From Dasypus novemcinctus (lineage: Eukaryota; Chordata; Mammalia; Cingulata; Dasypodidae), in the NCBI RefSeq assembly GCF_030445035.2, contig NC_080673.1:37320365-37384364 (forward strand): a stretch of DNA of 64,000 nucleotides. The letters are read 5' to 3'. The translations under genes and the position numbers were made by a program. The notes beneath the pieces are model-generated. The model did not search any database. It saw only the letters and a list, made by a program, of their open reading frames with translations, and was not told where the DNA came from. Below, piece by piece: positions 27,101 to 39,100 of this stretch (the first letter of the stretch is position 1; each line of letters begins with the position of its first letter).

Positions 27101-30100
27101 AGAACAATAACGGCTTACTGGCAGTCTGACCTCAAAACCTAATTGTGATAGCTTTGGGGACTAATCCATCTGTGGCTTTTTCCATTTAACAGAAAGCAAT
27201 TGAAGATGGAAATATCAAGAATGAAAAATCAACTAATAATAGAGCATCTAGTGCATCTGGCAGGTAATAAAAATATTATTGTCCCTCATGTATTGATTTG
27301 CATTCTAGCAAAGCTGGCTGCAGTTTTCACTTCTGTAAAGTAAAATCCCATTTGATGTTGCTTGGTTTTCTCATAATTTCCGATTTTTTGGACTAATTGA
27401 GTAGTTGTTCCATGATAACACTCTTCAGTTGATTATATTCTTCTAAAGAAAGAATTAGTAAAAAGGTTAAGTCTATAATTAACTCTTTGTGTTAACTCCT
27501 GGGCTGTTGATGCAGCAGTAGCTTTTGTTCTCCAGGATCATCTAAAGAGGGACATTTTTCTTCTTTCCTACTGTCAGTGATTAGGGATTCTCCCATATTC
27601 TCTACTGCTCCTGAAAGAGAGCTCCTCAATTTTGTTTTCCTTTATAATATGTGAGCGGTCTAGAGCCTTTTCACTAAATTGTAGCTATGAAGTGGTAATA
27701 AAGCTGAAGTCCAACATTATACTTCTCCATTTACTGCCTTTGCCCACCGTGTGAAAAACTGTACTTAAAAGTCTTCAAGCTCTTTGAACTAAGTTTGTTT
27801 ATTAAAATGATAATCTGTAGTGTAATTTATGCTTGTGATAATGGATACTTAACTCATAAATGCTAATCAAAACCTGAATCTTTTAAATTCTCATTAATGA
27901 AATAGAGCAGGGATTGTCAGACCTTTTTCTCTAAAGGGTCAGATAGTACATATTTTACGCTGCACAGAGCAAATGACCTCCAGTGTAAATATTTACCTCT
28001 TCTATTGTTACACGAAAGCAGCCAAAGACAGTACATACATGAATAGATGTGGCTGTGTTACAATAAAACTTTATTTATGAAAGTAGGCAGAGATCCAGAC
28101 TTTCCCACCACCTCTTGAAATAGAGGCTACTATTCATTCCAATTTTTATTTAGAATGGTTCATGTAACAAAACAAAGCAAGAAATATTAAAAGAGTGATT
28201 AAATTCTAGTTTATTAATGTTGCTTTTCCAGGTAACTTGAGATAAGGTCCATCTATTTTTGAAAATGTTATAATTACAAATACCAGAAAAGAGCTATCAT
28301 GTTAAAACAGGGTTTCTTCACCACGGGTCTGTGAGCCTGAATTGAAATTTAAAAAAAAAACCGTTATTCTTGTGGGGATGTGTTGGTGCAGGTGTGATAT
28401 ACTTATTAGATACTACACAGCATAGTGTGGACTCAGTAAGACGTCCATGATTTTCACCTGACTGGCAAAGGGGCCCATGGATCGAAGAAAGTTAAGAACC
28501 CCTGCGAAAGCTATATAACTTAAAGCTACATAATTTAAATTATATTGGATAGGGGTTCTTTCTAATCCAAGAAAAGATGTACACTTATAGCATTTTCTGG
28601 ATGACTATAATATATTAAATTATAATGTCATTTTCCAAATGTAGGAATTGCAAATTCTAATAGTTCTCAGTTCTACTGAATGCAATTTTCATATTTGGTC
28701 TTGATTTAATTTGAATCTTTCAGATTAATGACCTCTGAATTCCTAAAGAAGTCTAGTTCTATGAGAAAAACTCATTCGACAACTACCTCTTCTCACTATT
28801 TAGGGACTTTGAAAGTCTTGGATCAAAAGCCCTCAGAAAAACAGAGCTTAGAACTGGACAGTGCAGATAATATAAGGGCAGCTGTATATCAGGTAAAGAA
28901 GAAAATATATTTTAAAAAGAAGAAGAAAGTTAACTAATAACTTATATAATTCTACCTGTTTATCAAAGAATAAAGTTAACTATCAGGAATGATGGTTTAA
29001 TAGTTAATTTTATTGGAATGATTTTGTTTATACTATGTGAGAAGTCCAGAGCCATTTTACTGAAGTGTTTGCTTCCTCAATTTGCTTAAATGATTATAGC
29101 TGTTTTTTAGAAAAGAAAACAGGGCATTATAATAGCAAAAGCAAAAATGTAAAGTTTACATATATGTTTTTTTAAAATTATATATTATTCTGAATAAAGA
29201 GTTTTTCAGCTTTTCCTTTCCTGAGACTTTGTATTTGATTTGTGCTTACACAGAAAAATATTTTACTAATTTTTTTTCAGAATTCTAAAACAAAATAATA
29301 AACTTTAGAAAAAATGGTACATATGAATTTCAGAAACAAATATGTTGAAATATTTAACCATTACAGTTATTCAACCTGTGAAGTTTGTTGTTAATATTAA
29401 GAAGAGTAACATAGAGTTTTCTTCATTACTATTCATTTTTATATTAGAATATTATCAGACAAAGAAAAAGTGTACTAGTTTATTTAGAATTTATAAACTT
29501 GTTTTACTTTTTTTAAAGCTTTAATCAAATAATTCCAAAATAGAAACTCAAATTTGTTTGGAAAACTCTGTATATCATGTAATCTTTTTCTTGTTTTCAT
29601 AGGAGTGGTTAGAAAAGAAAAATGTATATTTACATGAAATGCACAGAATTAAAAGGATTGAAAGTGAAAATTTAAGAATCCAAAATGAACAGGTATAATG
29701 AAATGATGAAGTGAAAAGTACTGTTTGTGTCAGTAAAATATCTCTGAATGTTTGTTTCAATGTCAACTATTTTGAAAATGTCAGAATAACATAAAAACTT
29801 GATCCCTTATTTTTATTTTTCTGGTCATTTGTAAATTTTTAGTTTGATATAAATATATTATCACTTTTGTACGTTTAAACACAGGCGCAGAATCATTTCT
29901 ATTTTTCTGTATGTCGAATACCTTTGGTATTACTGATTACTTCATAATTCAGCTATTCCACACAAAATAATAGTGATTATTTTTAATATCATGACCAATC
30001 CTCCAAATTTTTTATCATTTATTTTAATGGGGCACTCCTTGAAACTGAAGAAAAATGTTTTAAAGTAGAAGAAATCAGTTTACTGTTGAGTCTGTATCCA

Positions 30101-33100
30101 TTAGATTCAGTCCTGGATTGGATTAAATTTGAGACGAACTTGGGATGAGTTGACTTTGCTGATGCAAACTATAGCAATATGTTTAGTGTTACCCAAAATA
30201 CTAAGAAGGGAAAAAGTGGGCTGACTATAAATTTGCTTTGGGCTCCCTAGGATTCATTTAAATCAATATGGATTGTTCAAGAGTACTAAACAATTTTGAA
30301 TATCATCATCACTTCCATCTTGTTATCCTAGCATTCTACTTTACCAATCTGTCAACTGCTGTCTCTATCACATCTTAATAGAGCCAGTCATTTCATGTAT
30401 ATCCTTAGAAACTTTCTCATGTTAAATCACTTTCTGCCTAACATCTAACTTTCTAAACAACCATTTTTTCTGCTCTTGATTCATTTTTCTCTGTGCGTGG
30501 TTTAGGACTGCCAAACGAATTGAGGTAGGAGGTGAGGTGGTCTAATAAACCATGCTAATATTCTCTGCCACAAAATTATGATCTACTTCTCATCTGAGAA
30601 TACAGTGTTGATCAGATGTGTATTTTTTAACTCATTTTTGGTCTTCCACATTACTATGTAGATTTGGGCAAGTTATTTCTCAATATCCTCATCTTTGAAA
30701 GGAAAATAATAGTACCTACCCTTAGGATTGTCCTTTAGGATTATATGAGTTAATATTTACAAATGTAGCACTTATATTATAAAACTGGCACATAAGCATG
30801 CAGAAGATTTTCGTTTTCTTTGTTTTTGTTGTTATTCCCAACTGCAATTATTTGGAGTTTTTTAATGTATTACTTTTGACTACCTACTTCACTCTTAAAA
30901 ATTGACCTCATTTACAATTTACCCATCAGGTACCAACTTTCATTTTTTGTCTTTTCTTACTTGAATTTTATCTCTATCTCCAGGACCAACCTCTTCATGT
31001 GCCCTTGATCCTGTACCCTTTCCTGTTGATCAGAGCTGGAGTCTTGTTTCATTCTCTTCTGTACTTTTTGTCTCTTCTGTTAATTCCTGCCCTATAGCCT
31101 ACAGACTTACTCATTCCACTCCTATTTTCAAAAATAAAAACCATGAAAAAACTCTCTATTTTTCTGTTCAGTACTAGAGAAAATTTAGCAGGAAACACAT
31201 TTCTAAAAGAACAGCTCTGTAATAAATCCGTGCCTTATGAGGCAGCTGTAACTGGAGTGTACCTACATACCTCATGTCTTGTTTATAGCATTCGACTGCT
31301 CTGCCCAGTGCCACATACCTTCTCATTTAATCTTCACAACTCTGCTCTAAACTATGTTACCTTCATAAGGTTCTATGCCATTTAATGTTAATATTAAAAG
31401 GCAAGCATACTATGTTTTAGGATTAGATTGAAGTAAAGTAATAATATATTTGCTATCCAGTCACCTACATATTTTCCAGTTTTGTTCATATTTTAAACAC
31501 TTGGGATATTTTGCTTAATGAGAAACTTAAGCTTTGATGTAGTCCAAATTCGGATTCGGACCAAAGATTTGCAACTTACTGTGTGAACTTGGCTAATTTA
31601 TCTTACTCTAACTTCCTTTATAAGCCTATAACATTCCTAATGTATTTCTTTTAATGAAATGATTTTGGGAACATTTTACAGTACCTTTCAGCCTATTACA
31701 GTTTATTTTGATAACATTTGTTTGTATACTTAAAAAATATATTGATTTTCTTCTCACAAATAATGGTAGAGCAATATTTGACAGAGTTTTATAAAAGAAC
31801 ACTTTGAAATGTAATGAATAGTTTTATTCAGGTAACTTTTTAAATTAACTCATCTAAATCATTCTGAATAAATGATCTTCTTTGAAACATAATTTCTATA
31901 TATGATGAGTGTCAAGATGAATAAAAATGTGTGCATCTATTCCTATGTATCTATATCCATCTATATTTGTTTACCTGTTTTTCCAAAATAGAAAAGAGCT
32001 TCTAAGAGAGAAGAAGCATTGGCATCATTTGAAGCCTGGAAAGCTATGAAGGAAAAGGAAGCAAAGAAAATGGCTGCCAAAAAGCGGCTCGAAGAAAAAC
32101 TCAAGAAGAAAATTGAAGACGAAAATGCTGTGAAAAAAGAAGAAGCACTACAAGTATTTGTTGGCACTGAATATCTTTCTTAATAATAATTTTTAAACAC
32201 TTAAAATATAAATTAGTGATTAGTCATTTTTTTTCATTTTCAGTGAATTATGTGAAATAAGTTAAGGGAAACTGTTGTCAGTAAATAAAATGACTCTGAA
32301 ATTTTTCAGGCTTTTGAAAAATGGAAAGAAAAAAAGATGGAATATCTTAAAGAGAAAAATAAGAAGGAGAAAGAACATGAAAGAGCAAAGAAACAAAAGG
32401 AGGAGGAATCTATTGCTGAGAAAAAGAAAGATAACCTAACTGCAGTTAAAAAATGGTAATCCAAAATAATAAATATTTGATAGATTTTAAACTATTACTA
32501 TTTCAAGCTTTTCTAGAATTTATTTACTTGAAATTTAATGTTTATCACTCTCAATATTGCCAAAGATAAGTAGGGATATCTATATCATTTATTGTCCTAT
32601 AACTTTCCAGTGTTCTATACTATCCTATGTAGGAATGAAAAAAAGGAAGCTTTTTTCAAGCAAAAAGAAAAAGAGAAAATAAATGAGAAAAGAAAGGAAG
32701 AACTAAAAAGAAGTGAGGAAAAAAATAAAGATAAACAAGCTCTTGATGAATATGAAAGGTGGCTGGTAGGTATTGTTTTTTAATGCACTTGTGTTTTATA
32801 TGTTAACAGTTCCCATTTATCTTTTGTACGTATCACTTATCAGATTCAATTGGTTATTGAATATTGAACTTATTATTAAGTAAGCAAATGCTAGGTGGTT
32901 ATAAAAGTTGTCTGAGAGCTTTCCTGCATCTCCTCCGTCCACAACTTTTCTTCATAATTTATCACCTCATCCATAGTTTTTAATCACTCCTTCTACTAAG
33001 TTGTAAACAAATACACATACCTGCATGCATGCACATACACACACTTCCTCGCTTATTGTTTGCCTTTCTCCAATTTCCATTCTAACAATTCTTTCTTAAA

Positions 33101-36100
33101 TCTCTGCTGTCCCTTTAAAACTGCACTGCTTGCTGTCATCCTTGACTTTTTGACCATGTTCCATCTTGTTTGTTGATCTTTCTTTTAAACTTAAAATGTT
33201 TTCTGAATGTTGGATCCTCGAGCCTCATTTTATCTCCATTCTCTCCATTAGCGTCCTCATCCCTTTCCACAGGTAAAGCAGCTATCCTCGGGTGATATTC
33301 CACATCTGTTTTTCAATCTCTGTCTTTTCTGTCCCTAATTCCAGTTCTTTTTGTCTGGTGCTTATTGACCATTTGTACCTATAAGGTACCTTGGATTTTT
33401 TTTTACATTTCCTCTTTTTCCAATTTATTCATTTCTATTAATGGTTCTAAAATAACTTGAAATGCTCAGGCTTGAAACTCTAGAGGTATAATATTCTTCC
33501 TCGCCTGCAGCCCCATATTTACTCTGATGCCCAGTCTTCTTTGGCAGTGATTCTTTTATTGAAAGTCATAGATATCAGACAAGCGTACCACTGAGGTTCT
33601 GCCAGGTGATTTTAGATAGAACTTAGATAAGACACAGTAACATTGGATTTAATGGTGAGAAATTTATTCCATTTTTTTGTGTTCTTTCAAGCTTTCTGAT
33701 GACCTAAAGGAGAACATCTTATTTTGGTGTTTTTTAATGAAAAGAGCAAGTATAAGGTTTGGGAAAAACAGTATCTAGCTGGACTTTACTAACATTTTAA
33801 AAATTTCATTTATAGTTACTTTTTAATTGTGAAACAAATATTGTTTTCCATTTTAAAATATCAATATAAATATGCATTTAATAATTAGTATTTGAATAAG
33901 TAATATATTCTTAGGAACATGAATAAGTCATACATTCATATGTTTGTGTGACACATTCACTTGATTCCATAATCAAAAAATATACAATTATATATAATGA
34001 AAATTCTTCCTTCCACCCTTGTTGCCCCAACCATCTAGTTCCCTCCAATCCAAGCATGAGACCACTATATTTATTTTATGCTTAGAGAAAAAGTATGAAT
34101 ATTTTTCATTCTTTTTATACAAATAGTAGCACACTGTATGTATATTGTTCTTTACCTTGCCTTTTTCACATAACACTACATCTTGAAGATGTTTCCTTAT
34201 CAGTATTCAGAGAGCATCCTCGTTCTTAATCACTGCACAATACTCCTTTATTTGGATGTGCCATGTTTGTTAATGTCCATCAATAAAAGATGGATTATAT
34301 GAGGATTTCAGTTTTTTTGCTTTTACAAAGAAATCTTCAGTAAATAAGTTTCTCATTCATTCCGCACATGTGCAGACATACCTGTAGGATAGATTCCTAG
34401 AGGTGGAATTGCTGGGTTAAATGTATATGTATTTGTAATTTGGATAGCCATTGCTAAAATGCCTTTCCTAGGGGTTGTGTAGCTTTGCAATTGATATATG
34501 AAATGGCCTATTCCCCCATAGTCTACAAGGGCATTTGCTATGAATTTTTTTTTCAATCCATGCCATTCTACTAGTTGAAATATATTGTTCAGGGTATTTT
34601 CAATTTTGATTTCTCTGGTTAAAACTGAGATTGATCATCTTTCCATTTCTTTAAGAACCATTTGTATATTCTTTCTGTAAATTTATAATTTATAGACTTT
34701 GCCCATTTTTCTGTTGAGTTGCTGGTCTTTTAATGATTTCTTGAGGCTTTTTTAGATACCAGGGATATTAACCTGTCATTTCTGATATGTTACAAATTTT
34801 TTTCCCAATGTATTATTGGTTGCTCAATTTTGCTTACAATATTTTATACCATGATGAATTTAATTTTTATTTTTAGGTGTCAAATTTATCAATCTTTCCT
34901 TTTTGCTTCTGACTTTCAGTCATAGTCAATAAAACCATCTCCACAATTTGAAGTTAAACTAAATTCTCTCATTTTTCTTCTAATAATTTTATGATTTTAA
35001 TATTTTAACATTTTAATATTTGATCCACTTAGAATTTATTCTGATGTATGGTGTGAAATGTGAGTTCACTTTATTTTTTCCAAATGCATCTTTTATAAAA
35101 TAGCCCATCTTTTACCCACAGACTTGAAGAGCTGCCTTTATCCTATGATACATTTCCATATTTTTGATCAGTGTCTTGATTTTCTTTCCCATTGTTCAAG
35201 CTCAATGTATATATTTCAGTACCATACTGTTTAATTATTAGGATTTTTTAATGTTTTCATCTCAGAGTTGAGTTTTTCTCCCTTCATATATCTTATTTCA
35301 AAGCATTTGGTTATTTCTTGTTTATTTATTTCTACACCTAAATTGTAGAATCAACAGTAGTTAGAGAGACCTGTGGAACCCTAAGTGGGTTAAATATGGG
35401 GGAAGAAGATGGAACATGTAAGAATAAACTTAAGAAATGTACAAGATCAGTGTGAAGAATATTTTGAGCACTACTGAAAGTCACAAATGAAAACTTGAGG
35501 AAATGGAACAAAACTACTTTTGGATATAAACACCCAATCTTATAATGATATTATAAAGATGTCAATTCTCCATGAATTACTCTTCAAATTTAATGCAGTC
35601 CTAATAAAAATGCCAACAGGTTTTATTATTGTTACTTATGCATTGACTTTAGCACTGTGATTACTAATTTTACACAGAGAATTTTGACAGAAGATGTCAA
35701 AATTGGTTCAGTGATTTTTGAATGAGAAAGATAGTATTTCATAATCATACTCTTAAAGAATGCTCTGTTTTGAAAAAATAGAAAGTGTTCTTATATTAAA
35801 TAGATATATATGAAATTGCTAATATCACAGAGTAATTATATTTAAATGTTTGAGTTTTCAGTTTTATTTTTATACTTTCTTAAAAATGGAATAAAATGTC
35901 CTTAATGACTAAGTCACAGTTAGTTATTTTTTTTTTATTTTAGCTTAATATTTAGCCTCATTCTCAATCCCATCAGTCCTTTGGAGAACAAAACTCCATT
36001 AGTCAAAGATTTAAGATGCTTCAATATGTAAAATTCCTTCTAAAAATGTAATGATGCCTATAAAAACATAAATATGCAAAAATGTTACAGATCTACTCCC

Positions 36101-39100
36101 CAACCTACCAATTTCTTATTACAATTTGTTAGCAAATAGAATGGTAAAATGATTCTATATGGTGGTATAGTGACTTCAATTTTTATGTAAAGTAACACCT
36201 CAAAATTTTAATATACAAACTAGAGTGGGTAGTGAGACTTTGATGGATAATTGTTTTAGGGGAAATTCATAGCCTAAGATCAAGGGAGATCCTCTTCTTT
36301 GTACCAGTTCTTTTAATAAGAAAATGAGCAAAAAGTTCAATTTCCTATCAATACCAGTTAGAAGGACTTCTGAACGATATTCTTTTAACATTTATCAAGA
36401 TAATATTAATTCATGTTAATTCATATTAATGTTAACAATTAATTGCCTTTTTCTTGTCCTGACTGTTCAGTACCCTGCTGGTAATATCCAACTTTTGGAA
36501 TTGTTTTAGGTTTCCATTTCTCACGTTAAGTGGAATGGACAAAAATAGTTGTCCACATAATACTATGTCTGTGGACATAGCCTGGCCACTACTTGTCCCC
36601 TCTCTGGCTGGATGGGCTGCCTCTATCCCTCTCTCAAATGTAAAATGATTGACAGTGATCCAGTTACAACTTTTATAGTTTAGACTTCTGGAAGGGTGCT
36701 CCTTTTATATTCTAACAGTAACAGTAAGCACACAAAAATTCTCATTACATGGAACAAGATATTAAGACTGAAAAAAAATTCATACCTCTCTTCAATTCTT
36801 TTGTAATATGTGGATAATTCTGTGAAAATGGGAACCTTACATTTCCATATTCTTGTGACAGTTTTCAAATCCTTATGTGTACTGTTGAAAGAAGCATGGG
36901 CATACAGTAATTTACTGAAAAGCTCCCCACCACACATTTATTCAAACTGCAGAGGCAGGGTTTCCCAAGGGTTCCCTGATAACGCTAGTTTTTTGAAGAA
37001 TATGTGGAAACTACCAAACTTAATACTGTTAGCAAAGGCTTAAAGAAATGGAATTACAATCCAATTTGAGGATGGAAAAATCAAGTACTGTTAACCTTTC
37101 AGCTATTCCTGAATTAATATTGAGGTTTCATTTAAATCCTTAGCCATTCCTTTGAAGGGAAAAATGTAGAGGGGTACGGAATGGTTCTAAAATTCATCTG
37201 GTATAATTAAAATGTGAGCATATGAAAGAAAATATTTCAGAGACAGAAACTATTCCTGTCAAGTAAAATATAAACTTACTGTTCCACTCCCCTATGAATC
37301 AGCATTCTTTCATGGATTATTCCCCTCATGTTCCAAATTTCCCTGCAGCTGTGGTCCCTCGTTGCTCTTCTTAAAACTGATCTTTTGGAAAGTTTTGTCC
37401 ACACTTCTTTAGCTCCCCATATCCTTTACATCTTTAACTCATTATAGTCTTATCTCTGTTCTTATCACTACACTAGAACTACACCTTTTAAGTTATGATT
37501 TTGCCTGTACATTAACCAATCTAAGATACGCTTTTTGCCCCTATTTTTCTGCACCTCTCAATACTCTGCATAGTTGCCCCGCCTCCTTCTTGCAACTGTT
37601 TCTTCCCTTGTCTGCCATTCTCTAGTGTTCTTCTCATCTTAGGCTTCTTTCTCAGTGTCACTTGTTGACTTCCTCTCTTTTTTCTAAGCTCTATATGATA
37701 ACATGGTCTGTAAAGCCCCATGTGATCATACTCATCTACTTCGTTATACTCATCTGATACTGCTGGCTATCTTTTGTTTCCTCCTGCATCCCAATTTTTT
37801 TCCCTACTTGAGAGAACTCACACATGCTGTTCTCTCTGTTGAAATCCTTTCCCCTCTGCACATCACAAATGGCTTCTTTCATCCATCATGTTGCCCTTTA
37901 AAGCAGGGGTTCTTTACCTTTTTTTGTTCTACAGACCTCTTTGCCAGCCCAGTGAAAACCGTGGACCCCTTCTCAGAAGGCAGTGGCAGGTAGTTTTATG
38001 ACACTCACATTGGCATGTCTTTAGATTAAATATTTCAATTCAAGTTCACAGACCCCCTGAAATCTTTCCATAGACCCCTTGGGGTTTCATGAACCACTGG
38101 TTAAGAGCTTTAAAGTGACTTTCCCTGAACCCACTATCCTTTTAAGTACTCCTTTTTATTCCTAATCATAACAGATTGTCTATGTCTTTCATAGATATTC
38201 ACATAATATGGAATTATATGTTATTTATTTACTTGTTTATTATCTGTCCCTTTTGCAAGTTTCCTGGGGGCAGGGACTCTATCTGTGTATTTGGATTTTC
38301 TTATCCTGTATAGCTAGCACCTCATATAGTGCTTGACCCTGAATAGGTAGGAATTCAGTGCTTAAAAATGGAATGAATACACATAAATTGAAGCAGTGTA
38401 GCAAGGTAGAATAATAGACCCAAAGGATACAATAGATCACATCTAAGGGTGTGGTATAAGAAAAAGAAAGTAACAGGTTAGCAGAGGCAAGGAAATAACT
38501 ATAGGATTATTTTTGTGGCATTTGGACATAAAATTGCTCTAGAATATTATATTACAGCAATAGGAACTTTTTTTTCCTAAGATTTATTTATTTATTTCTC
38601 TCCCCTTCCCCCGCCCCCCCAGTTGTCTGCTCTCTGTGTCCATTCACTGTGTGTTCTTCTGTGACCGCTTCTATCCTTATCAGTGGCACCGGGAATCTGT
38701 GTTTCTTTTTGTTGTGTTATCTTGTTGTGTCAGCTCTCCATGTGTGTGGTGCCATTCTTGGCACCTTACGGGGTGCACTCCTTGCGCATGGGGCTCCCCT
38801 ATGCCAGGGACACCCCTGCGTGGCAGGGCACTCCTTGTGTGCATCAGCACTGCGCATGGCCAGCTCCACATGGGTCAAGGAGGCCCGGGGTTTGAACTGC
38901 GGACCTCCCATGTGGTAGGCGGACACCCTATCCATTGAGCCAAGTCCACTTCCCAGCAATAGGAACTTTAAAGAGTTAACACATTAAAAATAAAAAAGCC
39001 AAACCTTAGAAGAACCAAAGAAAATGAACTTAATTCATCAAATCTCATGGGAATGGACTTGCTTTTCTAAACTTAGAAGTGCAAAGAGATATCAAAGGAA

